A stretch of DNA of 64,000 nucleotides from Kallotenue papyrolyticum (GCF_000526415.1 NZ_JAGA01000002.1:984001-1048000); one strand, 5' to 3'; positions 17,323-26,995 are shown, counted from the stretch's first letter. Translations and numbers: made by a program. The notes: generated from the letters alone by a model not told the origin.

Positions 17323-18744
17323 ATGGCCAGTCTGTCTGTTCGCTCGCTGTCCGTCGTGGTGCTGCTGACCCTGGTGCTGGCGGCCTGTGGCGCGCCGACA
17401 GCCGCACCCACCGGTGAGCGTCCGGCCTCGCCCGCAGCCGAATCGCCCGCGGCCTCACCGGCGACAGCGGCGACCACCACCGGCCAGACCATCAGAGTGA
17501 CCACCACCAACGCGCCCGACGAGAATAACCCGGCGGATGTGGCGCGCCATCAGCAACTGTTGGAGCTGTTCAAGCAGATCCGGCCCGACGTGGTGGTCGA
17601 GGCGCGCCAGGGCGGCTTCGACAAGGCCACCTTCGCTGCCAAGCTCGCCGCCGGAACCATGGAGGATGCCTACCTGGTGCCGTTTACCGAGCCGCAGGAC
17701 CTGATCGCCAAGGGCTATGCCGCCGATATCACCGAGCTGATGCAGGCCTGGGAGCACTACGAGAGCTTCAACCCCGATGTGCTGCGTATTGTGCAGGATG
17801 CCAACGGACGCATCTACGGCGTGCCGGTGGGCGGCTATGCCCTGGGGCTGCTCTACAACCGCAAGCTCTTCGAACAGGCCGGCCTCGATCCCAACCGTCC
17901 GCCCACGACCTGGGACGAACTGCGCCAGTATGCGCGCCAGATCAAGGAGCGCACCGGCAAGGCCGGGTTCGCCGAGTTGAGCAAGGGCAACCAGGGCGGC
18001 TGGCATCTGACCGCCTGGATCTACAGCTTCGGCGGCGATCTGGAGCAGCAGCGCGACGGTAAGTGGACGGCCACCTTCAACAACGACGCCGCCGTGCGGG
18101 CGCTGCAGACGCTCAAAGCCATGCGCTGGGAAGATCGCTCGATGACCGAACAGCAGTTGCTGGAGGTCGCCGATGTGCTGCCCCTCCTGTCCACCGGCGA
18201 GGTAGCCATGGCGGTGATGGCGCCCGATGCGCTCCAGGGCATGAAGACCCAGTTCCAGGCGCCGATCGAGGATTTCGGCATGGGACCGCTGCCCCAGGGC
18301 GGCGGCAACGCCACGCTTGCCGGCGGCGCGGCCTGGATGTTCAATCCCAAATCGCCACCCGAGGTGATCAAGGCCGCCTTCGACTGGACCGTCAACCGCG
18401 ACTTCAACCTGCAGGCCTTTGAAGCCGATCTGCGCGGCCAGCAGGAGCGCGGACAGTTGGTGGGGCTGCCCAGCCTGCCACTGTTCCGCGGCGAGTTCCA
18501 GCAGCAGCGCGAGGCGATCATCGCCAAGTACACCAACGTACCGCTGGAGCACTACCGGCCCTACACCGAGGCGCAACTGCAACTGCGTCCGGAGCCGCCG
18601 GTGGAGACCCAGAAGCTGTATGCCGTGCTCGACAGCGTGATGCAGGCGATCCTGACCGACGCCAATGCCGATCCGCGAGCGGCGCTCGATCAGGCCGCGC
18701 AGGAGTTCCAGACCCAGGTGCTCGATCAACTGCCGACGCAGTAG
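17323..18744 (+). CDS. Sugar ABC transporter substrate-binding lipoprotein (CUT1)
   Basis: The ATG at 17323 has AGGAGG 8 bp upstream. The 473-residue protein has a lipoprotein signal with lipobox LAAC (C22), a Ser/Pro/Ala linker to about residue 55, and a family-1 solute-binding fold with phrases such as YGVPVGGYALGLLYNRKLFE and the hinge text PPTTWDELRQYARQIK. It should capture an oligosaccharide outside the membrane and deliver it to the two permeases that follow. The 55-bp gap to the next gene holds a strong hairpin, which usually makes the binding protein message more abundant than that of the permeases. Confidence 0.9.
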   Translation: MASLSVRSLSVVVLLTLVLAACGAPTAAPTGERPASPAAESPAASPATAATTTGQTIRVTTTNAPDENNPADVARHQQLLELFKQIRPDVVVEARQGGFDKATFAAKLAAGTMEDAYLVPFTEPQDLIAKGYAADITELMQAWEHYESFNPDVLRIVQDANGRIYGVPVGGYALGLLYNRKLFEQAGLDPNRPPTTWDELRQYARQIKERTGKAGFAELSKGNQGGWHLTAWIYSFGGDLEQQRDGKWTATFNNDAAVRALQTLKAMRWEDRSMTEQQLLEVADVLPLLSTGEVAMAVMAPDALQGMKTQFQAPIEDFGMGPLPQGGGNATLAGGAAWMFNPKSPPEVIKAAFDWTVNRDFNLQAFEADLRGQQERGQLVGLPSLPLFRGEFQQQREAIIAKYTNVPLEHYRPYTEAQLQLRPEPPVETQKLYAVLDSVMQAILTDANADPRAALDQAAQEFQTQVLDQLPTQ

Positions 18745-18754
18745 GCGGATGGCC

Positions 18755-18782
18755 GGGGCCTGACACAAAGGCGTCAGGCCCC
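18755..18782 (+). terminator. Intra-operon hairpin after the binding-protein gene
   Basis: GGGGCCTGAC (18755-18764) and GTCAGGCCCC (18773-18782) form a perfect 10-bp stem with an 8-nt loop. No T-run follows, so partial termination or 3'-end protection of the upstream message is likelier than a full stop. Confidence 0.6.
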
Positions 18783-18799
18783 ACCTCCAGATGTAAGCC

Positions 18800-19744
18800 A
18801 TGGACGAACCGATGCGTATCGCGCCCTCGCCCGCGCTGGCCCGACCGGCGCGCGTGCGGCGACGGCTCCGGCACAACCTCACCGCCTATCTCTTTCTGCT
18901 CCCGGCGCTGCTGCTGTTCGGGCTGTTCGCCTGGTATCCGATCCTGCGCGGCCTGGTGATCAGCTTCCAGCGCGTCGATCTGATCAACCCGCCCGCCTGG
19001 GTCGGGCTGGCCAACTTCCGGCTGATCTTCGGCGATCCGCTCTTCTGGCGCGCCTGGCGCAACACCCTCCAGTTCGCCGGGCTGGCGCTGCTGATCGGCT
19101 ACCTGGTGCCGGTGGCGCTGGCGATCGCCATCAACGAGCTGCGCCATGGTCGCGCCTATTTTCGGCTGGCCTTCTACCTGCCGGTGATTCTGCCGCCGAT
19201 GGTCAGCGTGCTGCTGTGGAAGTGGTTCTACGATCCGGGCTATGGCCTGGCCAACGCCGGGTTGCGGCTGCTTGATCTCCCGCCGCAGCCCTGGCTGCAA
19301 TCACCGCGCACCGCCATGCTCGCGCTGGTGATCATGTCCACCTGGGCCAACGCCGGCGGCACGATGCTGATCTATCTGGCCGCCCTCCAGGGCATTCCGG
19401 CCCACCTCTACGACGCTGCCGAGATCGACGGCGCCAACCTGTGGCAGCGCCTGGTGCACATCACCCTGCCGCAGTTGCGCCTGGTGATGCTGATCCTGCT
19501 GGTGTTGCAGATCATCGGCACCATGCAGGTCTTCACCGAGCCGTTTGTGATGACCGATGGCGGGCCGGTCAATGCCACGCTGACGGTGATGCTGCTGCTG
19601 TATCGCTACGCCTTCCGCTACAACAACTTCGGCGCCGCCGGGGCGCTGGGGCTGTGTTTGTTTGTGGTGCTGGCGAGCTTTTCGTTACTCTACCTGTGGT
19701 TGTTGCGTCGCAGCGCGGCGCGCGAGAGGGGAGGCCTGGCATGA
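18800..19744 (+). CDS. Sugar ABC transporter permease, MalF-type
   Basis: A 314-residue protein with six membrane helices after a basic N-terminus. The EAA loop that contacts the ATPase is seen as DAAEIDGANLWQRLVHITLP. It ends with ATGA overlapping the second permease. The start could also be the ATG at 18812; 18800 is given as the longer form. No ribosome site is obvious at either. With the next protein it forms the CUT1 membrane channel for the operon. Confidence 0.9.
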   Translation: MDEPMRIAPSPALARPARVRRRLRHNLTAYLFLLPALLLFGLFAWYPILRGLVISFQRVDLINPPAWVGLANFRLIFGDPLFWRAWRNTLQFAGLALLIGYLVPVALAIAINELRHGRAYFRLAFYLPVILPPMVSVLLWKWFYDPGYGLANAGLRLLDLPPQPWLQSPRTAMLALVIMSTWANAGGTMLIYLAALQGIPAHLYDAAEIDGANLWQRLVHITLPQLRLVMLILLVLQIIGTMQVFTEPFVMTDGGPVNATLTVMLLLYRYAFRYNNFGAAGALGLCLFVVLASFSLLYLWLLRRSAARERGGLA

Positions 19745-20667
19745 CCTGGCGCGCGCTGCGTGGAGGCCGGCGGCATACCACCTTCGACGCCGCCGAGCGT
19801 ACGCTGATCTCGCCGCTGGAGCTGCGCCGGCCCGCGGGCCGGCTGGCCTACTGGCTGGTCTTTGCGCTGCTGCTGGCGCTGACGCTGACTACGATCTTTC
19901 CGCTGTACTGGATGTTCAGCGGCGCGCTCAAAAGCACGCTGGAACTGTTCCGCATGCCGCCGACACTCTGGCCCGCCGAGCCGCAGTGGAGCAACTATCC
20001 GCTGGCCTGGAGCCGCCTGCGCTACAGCCTGTACTTCCGCAACACGCTGATCCTGGCGCTGGTCGGTTGGCTGTTGCAACTGTTTGTCTCGACCACCGCG
20101 GCCTTTGCGCTCTCCAAGCTGCGGCCAGCCTTCGGCAACGCGCTGCTGTTTTTGTTTCTGAGCACGCTGATGGTGCCGCGCGAAGCCTACCTGATCCCGC
20201 AGTACCTGACCGTGGTACGCCTGCCGCTGCTGAATATCCGGCTGATCGATAGCTGGTGGGCGGTCTGGCTGCCCGGCGCGGTCAGCGCCTTCAACATCTT
20301 TGTGCTCAAAGCCTTTTTCGACGAGATCCCCGAGGATCTGACCGACGCGGCGCGCATCGACGGCGCCAATGCCTGGCAGCTCTTTACGCGCATCGTGCTA
20401 CCGCTGTCCAGGCCGGCGCTGGCGGTGGTCTCGATCTTCGCCGTGATCGGCACCTGGAAGGATTTTTTCTGGCCCTTCCTGGTGCTGACCAACGCCGACC
20501 GCCAGCCGATCATGGTCGCGCTCTACCGGCTAGCCGAGCGCGCCCAGGAGCCGCTCAACCTGATCGTCGCGGCGCTGGCGATCGCCAGCGTGCCGCCGCT
20601 GGTGCTGTTTTTCCTGTTCCAACGCCAGATCATCCGCGGTATCACCCTGACCGGGCTGAAAGGCTGA
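19741..20667 (+). CDS. Sugar ABC transporter permease, MalG-type
   Basis: The ATG at 19741 overlaps the MalF-type stop as ATGA and gives 308 residues. The first helix is at about 32-55 with FPLYWMFSGALKS, typical of MalG proteins, and the EAA loop is DAARIDGANAWQLFTRIVLP. Six helices are predicted. No ATP-binding subunit gene is in this operon or nearby, so a shared MsmX/UgpC-type ATPase encoded elsewhere is assumed. The glycosidase gene starts 3 bp after the stop. Confidence 0.9.
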   Translation: MTWRALRGGRRHTTFDAAERTLISPLELRRPAGRLAYWLVFALLLALTLTTIFPLYWMFSGALKSTLELFRMPPTLWPAEPQWSNYPLAWSRLRYSLYFRNTLILALVGWLLQLFVSTTAAFALSKLRPAFGNALLFLFLSTLMVPREAYLIPQYLTVVRLPLLNIRLIDSWWAVWLPGAVSAFNIFVLKAFFDEIPEDLTDAARIDGANAWQLFTRIVLPLSRPALAVVSIFAVIGTWKDFFWPFLVLTNADRQPIMVALYRLAERAQEPLNLIVAALAIASVPPLVLFFLFQRQIIRGITLTGLKG

Positions 20668-20670
20668 CGC

Positions 20671-23331
20671 ATGCATCCGCCGCTCAATCTCTACATCATC
20701 TCGCACACCCACTGGGATCGCGAGTGGTACCTGACCTTCCAGCAGTTCCGCTTCCGGCTGGTCGAGCTGATCGACGATCTGCTGGAGCTGCTGCGCCGCG
20801 ATCCGGAGTTTCGCCATTTTCACCTCGACGGCCAGACGATCGTGCTGGAGGACTACCTGGCGATCCGCCCGCAGCGCGAGGCCGAGCTGGCCGCGCACAT
20901 CCGTAGCGGGCGGATCCTAGTGGGGCCGTGGTACGTCCAGCCCGACGAATTTCTGGTCTCGGGCGAGGCGATCATCCGCAACCTGCTGATCGGCCTGCGC
21001 ATCGCGCGACGCTACGGCGAGCCGATGGCGGTGGGCTATCTGCCCGATTCGTTTGGCCATATCGCGCAGTTGCCGCAGCTTCTGCACGGCTTTGGACTGG
21101 AGAGCTTTGTGCATGGTCGCGGTACCTTTGTGAGTCGCACCGGCGGCACCGAGTACTGGTGGCAGGGTCTGGACGGCTCGCGCGTGCTGGGCATCTTTCT
21201 GGCCAACTGGTACGACAACGCGCGGCGCTTTCCGGAGGATCCCGATGCGGCGACGCGCTTTGTGGAACAGGTGGTCGAGCGCCTCAGCGCTGCCGGCGCG
21301 GGCCGCGAACGTCTGCTGATGAACGGCGTCGATCACCTGGTAGCGCAGGCCAACCTGAGCGCCATCCGCCGCGCGCTGGCGCAGCGCTACCAGGGCGGTC
21401 GGCTGATGCATGCGGCGTTGCCCGAGGCGATCGCCGCGCTGCGCACCACGGCGGGTCCGCACCTGCGCACGCTGACGGGCGAGCTACGCGACGAGTCGGA
21501 GGGGACGCTGCTGACCGGCGTGCTCTCGGCGCGCGTACGTCTCAAGCAGCGCAACCAGGCCGTTGAGCACCTGCTGGAGACCTGGGTCGAGCCCTACGAG
21601 TGCTGGGCGGCGCTGCTGGGCAAGCCCTACGAGCGCGATTTTCTGCGCTACGCCTGGAAGCTGCTGCTGCAGAACCATGCCCATGATTCGATCTGCGGCT
21701 GCTCGATCGACCAGGTGCACCGCGAGATGCTGCCGCGCTTCGATCAGGCCGAGCAGGTGGGCGAGGAGCTGCTCGGGCGCGCGCTCGGCTGGATCGCTGC
21801 CCGCGTCGATACGCGTCCCGGCGCGCCGGACGCCGCGGCGTCGGCACCTACGCCCCTGCTGGTGCACAATCCGCTGCCGCGCCGGCGCAACGCTGTGGCG
21901 ATCTTTACGCTCGACGTCGCGCAGCGCGCGGCCTACGCCACGATCGAGCTGCGCGACCCCGCCGGACGGCGCGTGCCGACGCAGGTGCTGCGCCGCGAGC
22001 AGGGTTTGCGCAAGGAACTGTCGCCGATCGACACGCCGCGCGACGTGCCCGTTAGCCGCTACACCGTAGCGGCGCGGCTGGACGATCTGCCGGCGTGCGG
22101 CTACCGCGTGTACCAGGCGCATGTCAGCGAGCGTCTGCCGGGCGCGCCCGCCGCGCTGGCGACGGTGGGCGGCCTGGAGAACGAACACTTGCGCGTCACG
22201 GTTGCGCCCGACGGCACGCTGACGATTACCGACAAGGCCAGCGGCCAGCGCTTCGAACGGCTGCACTTCTTTCGTGACGAAGGCGACATCGGCGATCTGT
22301 ACAACTACGCCAAACCGCTCGCCGACACGGTCGTCGAAACGCTGGGCGGCTACGCCGAGGTGCGCGTGCTGGCCGCCGGGCCGCTGGTGGCCGAGCTGGA
22401 GATCGTGGTGCGGCCGCGTTTGCCGTTGGCCGCCCGCGCCGACCGCGAGGGCCGCAGCGCCACAACGGTGGAAGTGCCGATCCGCACGCGGGTGCGACTG
22501 GAGCAGGGCAGCCGCCTGGTGCGCTGCGAAACTACGCTCGACAACAGCGTCGCCGATCACCGGCTGCGCGTGGTCTTTCCGCTGGGCGTGCCCGTCGCTG
22601 CCGCGCTGGCCGATACCAGCTTCGGGCTGGTCGAACGCCCCGTGGAGTTGCCGTCATTCTGGCCGTTTCCGAGCCGTGACCGCCCGCATCGCAGCCTGGT
22701 GGATGTGCGCGCGCCGGGACGCGGCCTGGCGTTGCTGAGCCGTGGCCTGTACGAGCACGATCTGCGTCCCGATGGCCAGCTCGAACTGACGCTGCTACGC
22801 TGCGTCGGGCATATGTTCATCGATTTTGCCACCCTGGAGCCACGCGATCCGGTTCCCGAGGGGCAATCGCCCGGGGTGCACAGCTTCAGCTATGCGCTGC
22901 TGCCGCATGCCGGCGATCTGCCGCCGGAGGCGCTGGTCGAGGCGGCGGCGGCGTTCAACGCACCGCTGCGCGTCTGGCAGACCGATGCCCATGCCGGCGA
23001 TCTGCCACCCGAGCATAGCTTTCTGCAGCTCGAACCGGCAGCGCTGCAGCTCAGCGCGGTCAAATGGGCCGAAGACCGCGATACACTGATCGTGCGCTGC
23101 TACAACACCACCGCCCAGCCGGTAGCGGGCCGTCTGCGCGTCGCCGGTGCATGGCGCGCGGCGTACCGCGTCAATCTCGATGAGCAGCGCGAAGCGCGCA
23201 TGCCGCTCAGCGCCGGTGCGCTCGATCTGCATCTGGCGCCATGGCAGATCCTGAGCGTGGAGCTGGACGCGCAGGCCGAGTCTGCGCCCGACGAACAACC
23301 GAGGGAGGAGCCGCATGAGTACGCCACATGA
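20671..23331 (+). CDS. GH38-family alpha-mannosidase
   Basis: An 886-residue glycoside hydrolase without a signal peptide, hence cytoplasmic. The zinc-binding N-terminus is HTHWDREW (H12, D16 region), the nucleophile Asp lies in LPDSFGHIAQLPQ (D126), and NHAHDSICGCSIDQVH carries later zinc-site residues. The helical middle domain and beta-sandwich C-terminal parts (phrases DEGDIGDLYNYAKP, VRCETTLDN) follow. The layout is that of bacterial GH38 enzymes such as MngB, which hydrolyse alpha-mannosides retaining the anomer and also act on mannosylglycerate. It is translationally linked to the permease (3-bp gap) and overlaps the next gene by 17 bp. Most likely it trims imported mannose-containing oligosaccharides. 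Confidence 0.9.
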   Translation: MHPPLNLYIISHTHWDREWYLTFQQFRFRLVELIDDLLELLRRDPEFRHFHLDGQTIVLEDYLAIRPQREAELAAHIRSGRILVGPWYVQPDEFLVSGEAIIRNLLIGLRIARRYGEPMAVGYLPDSFGHIAQLPQLLHGFGLESFVHGRGTFVSRTGGTEYWWQGLDGSRVLGIFLANWYDNARRFPEDPDAATRFVEQVVERLSAAGAGRERLLMNGVDHLVAQANLSAIRRALAQRYQGGRLMHAALPEAIAALRTTAGPHLRTLTGELRDESEGTLLTGVLSARVRLKQRNQAVEHLLETWVEPYECWAALLGKPYERDFLRYAWKLLLQNHAHDSICGCSIDQVHREMLPRFDQAEQVGEELLGRALGWIAARVDTRPGAPDAAASAPTPLLVHNPLPRRRNAVAIFTLDVAQRAAYATIELRDPAGRRVPTQVLRREQGLRKELSPIDTPRDVPVSRYTVAARLDDLPACGYRVYQAHVSERLPGAPAALATVGGLENEHLRVTVAPDGTLTITDKASGQRFERLHFFRDEGDIGDLYNYAKPLADTVVETLGGYAEVRVLAAGPLVAELEIVVRPRLPLAARADREGRSATTVEVPIRTRVRLEQGSRLVRCETTLDNSVADHRLRVVFPLGVPVAAALADTSFGLVERPVELPSFWPFPSRDRPHRSLVDVRAPGRGLALLSRGLYEHDLRPDGQLELTLLRCVGHMFIDFATLEPRDPVPEGQSPGVHSFSYALLPHAGDLPPEALVEAAAAFNAPLRVWQTDAHAGDLPPEHSFLQLEPAALQLSAVKWAEDRDTLIVRCYNTTAQPVAGRLRVAGAWRAAYRVNLDEQREARMPLSAGALDLHLAPWQILSVELDAQAESAPDEQPREEPHEYAT

Positions 23332-24379
23332 ACTGTGGATCGGCGGGCCGTTGCGCAGTCTGGCCCGCCGGCGCCGCTGCGCCAGCTACCGGCTCTCGTC
23401 CTACGACCGCAGCGGTGGCAATGCCGACTACATCGTGATCCGTCCCGGGCAGACCGCCACGCTGGGCACGATCACGGGCGCCGGCTGCATCACGCACCTG
23501 TGGATGACCGCCGCCGGCCAGGAGCCGGGCCTGTTGCGTTGCCTGGTGCTGCGCCTGTGGTGGGACGACGAGGACTACCCCAGCGTCGAAGTGCCGTTGG
23601 GCGATTTTTTCGGCGTCGGCCACGCGCGCACGGTAACCTTCGCCGCGCTGCCGTTGCAGATGAGTCCGCAGGATGGACGCGCCTTCAACTGCTGGTTTCC
23701 GATGCCCTTCGCCACGGGCGCGCGCATTGCCGTCTCCAGCGACTGCGCCGAGCACGACGCGGTGCTCTACTACCACATCGACTACGAGCGCTACGCCGAT
23801 CTGCCGGACGACGCGCTGCGCTTCCATGCCCAGTGGCGCTGCGAGCGGCCCACGCGCAGCACGCTGCCCCTACGCGCCGACAACTTCGACACCTGGTATG
23901 GCGGCGGCGTCAACACCGACGGCGCCGAGAACTACGTGATCCTGGAGGCTGAAGGCCGCGGCCACTATGTCGGCTGCTCGCTCAACATCGTCAACGGCCA
24001 CCCCGACGCGCCCTACGGCTGGTACGGCGAGGGCGACGACATGATCTTTGTTGACGGCGAGCCCTGGCCGCCGCGGCTGCACGGCACCGGTATGGAAGAC
24101 TACGCCGGCTCGGCCTGGTCGCCGACGCAGCCTTTCGCGGCGCCCTATCATGGCCTGCCGCTGGCGGGTGGACCCAACTACAGCGGCTGTGCAACGCTCT
24201 ACCGCTTCCACATCGAGGACCCGGTTGTCTTTGAGCGTTCGATCCGCGTGACGATCGAGCACGGCCATGCCAATCATCGCGCCGACGATCTTTCTAGCAC
24301 GGCCTACTGGTATCAGCGCGAGCCGCACCTGCCCTTTCCGCCACTGCCGCCGGTCGAGCTGCGGCTGCCCTCGGCCTGA
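23315..24379 (+). CDS. DUF2961/GH172-family enzyme
   Basis: A 354-residue protein of the DUF2961 family, now glycoside hydrolase family 172. Recognisable segments are LSSYDRSGGNADYI, GAGCITHLWMT, VPLGDFFGVGH, NCWFPMPF and HGTGMEDYAGSAW; the last includes acidic residues typical of the active site. Characterised GH172 enzymes act on D-arabinofuranosides or form difructose anhydride. No signal peptide is seen, so it should act inside the cell. The ATG at 23315 has GGGAGGAG upstream and lies inside the mannosidase gene end. Together with GH38 it points to a substrate holding both mannose and a furanoside. It ends 3 bp from the convergent regulator gene. Confidence 0.82.
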   Translation: MSTPHELWIGGPLRSLARRRRCASYRLSSYDRSGGNADYIVIRPGQTATLGTITGAGCITHLWMTAAGQEPGLLRCLVLRLWWDDEDYPSVEVPLGDFFGVGHARTVTFAALPLQMSPQDGRAFNCWFPMPFATGARIAVSSDCAEHDAVLYYHIDYERYADLPDDALRFHAQWRCERPTRSTLPLRADNFDTWYGGGVNTDGAENYVILEAEGRGHYVGCSLNIVNGHPDAPYGWYGEGDDMIFVDGEPWPPRLHGTGMEDYAGSAWSPTQPFAAPYHGLPLAGGPNYSGCATLYRFHIEDPVVFERSIRVTIEHGHANHRADDLSSTAYWYQREPHLPFPPLPPVELRLPSA

Positions 24380-24381
24380 AC

Positions 24382-25461
24382 CTAGCCGAACTCGCTCAGG
24401 CGCTGCGCGACGCGTTGCAGGGTTGCGCTGTTGATCGAGTAGTATTTGGCGCCGCGCTCGCCGCGCCGAACGTTGAGCACCTTCATATCGACCATCAGTT
24501 GCAGGTGGCGCGACACGGCAGACTGCGAAATGCCCAGCCGATCGACGATCTCCTGGGCATAGAGTTCGCGCCCCGAGAGCATCGCCAGGATCGCCAAGCG
24601 CGTTTTGTCGGCCAGCGCGGTGAGGGGGTGGTAGAGGTCCTCGATCTGCGGCACGGCGCTCTCATCAACCGGCGTGCCCTCGCCGTTGTAGAAGATCGTT
24701 GCGACCGCGCCGTTGAACAGAAAGGAGACATATGGGCCCAGGTAGAGCGATGGCACGAAGCGAATATGCTCGACCTCGTCCAGCCGCACGCGCATGCGCT
24801 CTGGAATCTGGCGTCCGGTCACGGCCTGGAACAGCGCCGCGACATCGCTGGGATAGCTGCGCCGCCGGTGGTAGTTGACGCTCCGTTCGAGCTGCTCGCG
24901 GGTACGCTCCCACTGTTGGCGGTAGATGCGCTCCCAGAAGCGTTGCAGCGCGCTCAGCAGCAGGTCGCGCCACTCGGTGGGCGTGTGCAGCAGCGCCGCG
25001 GCTTCGGCGGGCACGACCGGCGGCTGGAGTTGGTGGATGACTGTCTCCAACGCTTCCAGGTCCTGGCGCAGCTCGGGCAGCGGCAACGGCGGCTGGATCT
25101 CGCGTCGCGCCAGGCTTTTGGCCAGGATCGCATCGGCCATGTGCGCGCAGGCTGCCGCGTCGAGCGCCGCCAGGTCGGCGAACAGGGCCTCGACGCGCTC
25201 GTGGCCGGCGGGGTGTTGGTCCAGCACCTCGCTGACGACCGTTTCCACCACGGTCTGGGGATACCCGGTCAGGCGCAGACTCAGCTCCAGGTCCTGGCGC
25301 AAGCGGGGCGGCATCGCCGACCAGGCTTCCAGCAGCCAGGTGCCCAGACCCTCGAAGTCGTGCGCCATCGTGACCAGGCTGGCCGTCGAAAGCAGATCGA
25401 GACCGACAGAGACGAGCCACTCGCTGGTCAGCGCGGGCCGGCCACGAATCAGTTCTGCCAT
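24382..25461 (-). CDS. ArsR-family transcriptional regulator with a long N-terminal domain
   Basis: The ATG at 25461 (AAGGA 6 bp upstream) gives 359 residues. The C-terminal 85 residues are an ArsR-type winged helix: LTALADKTRLAILAMLSG, YAQEIVDRLGISQSAVSRHL and RRGERGAKYYSIN. No metal-binding CxC pair is seen in the recognition region. Residues 1 to about 265 form a helical domain of the kind found in DUF5937-like regulators, without recognisable catalytic motifs. It is convergent with the sugar operon and divergent from the oxidoreductase gene, which it could control. The ligand is unknown. Confidence 0.75.
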   Translation of the reverse strand: MAELIRGRPALTSEWLVSVGLDLLSTASLVTMAHDFEGLGTWLLEAWSAMPPRLRQDLELSLRLTGYPQTVVETVVSEVLDQHPAGHERVEALFADLAALDAAACAHMADAILAKSLARREIQPPLPLPELRQDLEALETVIHQLQPPVVPAEAAALLHTPTEWRDLLLSALQRFWERIYRQQWERTREQLERSVNYHRRRSYPSDVAALFQAVTGRQIPERMRVRLDEVEHIRFVPSLYLGPYVSFLFNGAVATIFYNGEGTPVDESAVPQIEDLYHPLTALADKTRLAILAMLSGRELYAQEIVDRLGISQSAVSRHLQLMVDMKVLNVRRGERGAKYYSINSATLQRVAQRLSEFG

Positions 25462-25570
25462 ACCATTCCTTCCGTATGCCGATATGCTGGATAGAGGGTA
25501 ACATACTGGTAAAGAGATCGTCAAACCCGTGCCGGCCCGCGGGGCGCGTGGCGCGGCAGCCGGAGATGGT

Positions 25571-26995
25571 ATGGCGCGACAGGCCTATGACGCGATTGTG
25601 ATCGGCAGCGGTCCCAATGGCCTGGCAGCGGCGATCGTGCTGGCCGAGGCCGGGAAGCGCGTGCTGGTGCGCGAAGCAGCCGCGCAGCCCGGCGGCGGGT
25701 TGCGCTCGGCGGAGCTGACCCTGCCGGGCTTTGTTCACGATATCTGTTCGGCAGTCCATCCCCTGGGCGCGGCCTCGCCCCTGTTCCGGCGCTTGCCGCT
25801 GGAGCGCTATGGCCTGCGCTGGATCGAGCCGCCGCTGGCGCTGGCTCACCCCTTCGACGACGCGCCGGCTGCCACGCTGGAGCGCTCGCTGGAGCGCACC
25901 GCCGCGACACTGGGCAGCGATGCCGCGGCCTACCGGCGCTTGCTGCAGCCACTTGTGTGGTGGTGGCCCACGCTGGCGCCGGCGCTGCTGGGCCCCTTGC
26001 GCGTGCCGCGCCATCCGCTGGCGCTGGCGCGCTTCGGGCTGGCGGCGCTACTGCCCGCCGAAGTGCTGGCGCGGCTGGTGTTTCGCGAGGAGCGCGCGCG
26101 CGGCTTCTGGGCCGGCCTGGCGGCGCACGCGATTCAGCCGCTGGAGCATCCAGCTACCGCGGCGATCGGCCTGGTGCTGGCGACGTTGGGGCATGTCGTC
26201 GGTTGGCCGTTTCCGCGCGGTGGGGCACAACGCCTGGCCGAAGCGCTGGTCGCGCACCTGCGCGCGCTGGGCGGCGAGCTCGAACTGAGCGCGCCCGTGC
26301 GCAGCCTGGCCGATCTGCCGCCGGCCAGACAGGTGCTCTTCGACCTGACGCCGCGCCAGATTCTGGCCATCGCCGGGGAGGGCTTGCCGGCGCGCGTGCG
26401 CCGCCAGCTGGCGCGCTACCGCTACGGGCCGGGCGTCTTCAAGATCGACTGGGCGTTGAGCGGGCCGATCCCCTGGCGCGATCCGCGCTGCGCGCAGGCC
26501 GGCACGCTGCACCTGGGCGGCACGCTCTTGGAGATCGCCTGGAGCGAGCGGCTGATGTGGCGCGGCGAGCACGCGCGGCAGCCATTTGTGCTGCTGGCCC
26601 AGCCGACCTTGTTCGATCCCACGCGCGCACCGGCAGGCGGACACATCGCCTGGGCCTATTGCCACGTGCCGCACGGCTCGACCGAGGAGATGACCGAACG
26701 CATCGAGGCCCAGGTGGAGCGCTTCGCGCCCGGCTTCCGTGATCGCATCCTGGCGCGGCATGTCATGGATACTCAGGCTATGCAGCGCTACAACGCCAAC
26801 TACATCGGCGGCGACATCAACGGCGGCGTGCAGAGCCTGGATCAGCTCTGGACCAGACCGTTGCGCTCGCTCACGCCCTACCGCCTGGCCCCCGGGCTCT
26901 ACATCTGCTCGTCATCCACGCCTCCCGGCGGCGGCGTGCATGGCATGTGCGGCTACCATGCGGCGTGCACAGCGCTGGCCGACCGTCGGAGCTGA
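25571..26995 (+). CDS. Phytoene-desaturase-like FAD-dependent oxidoreductase
   Basis: The ATG at 25571, preceded by GGAG, gives 474 residues. The dinucleotide-binding motif is AIVIGSGPNGLAAAIVLAEA (residues about 8-27), and PGGGLRSAEL and GGVHGMCGYHAA complete the FAD site of the CrtI/amine-oxidase fold. In these families the enzyme removes hydrogens from polyisoprenoids or oxidises carotenoid-like substrates, but many members are uncharacterised, and no carotenoid genes are near. A membrane-associated role is typical. The 110-bp gap to the ArsR-type gene probably contains both divergent promoters. Confidence 0.75.
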   Translation: MARQAYDAIVIGSGPNGLAAAIVLAEAGKRVLVREAAAQPGGGLRSAELTLPGFVHDICSAVHPLGAASPLFRRLPLERYGLRWIEPPLALAHPFDDAPAATLERSLERTAATLGSDAAAYRRLLQPLVWWWPTLAPALLGPLRVPRHPLALARFGLAALLPAEVLARLVFREERARGFWAGLAAHAIQPLEHPATAAIGLVLATLGHVVGWPFPRGGAQRLAEALVAHLRALGGELELSAPVRSLADLPPARQVLFDLTPRQILAIAGEGLPARVRRQLARYRYGPGVFKIDWALSGPIPWRDPRCAQAGTLHLGGTLLEIAWSERLMWRGEHARQPFVLLAQPTLFDPTRAPAGGHIAWAYCHVPHGSTEEMTERIEAQVERFAPGFRDRILARHVMDTQAMQRYNANYIGGDINGGVQSLDQLWTRPLRSLTPYRLAPGLYICSSSTPPGGGVHGMCGYHAACTALADRRS

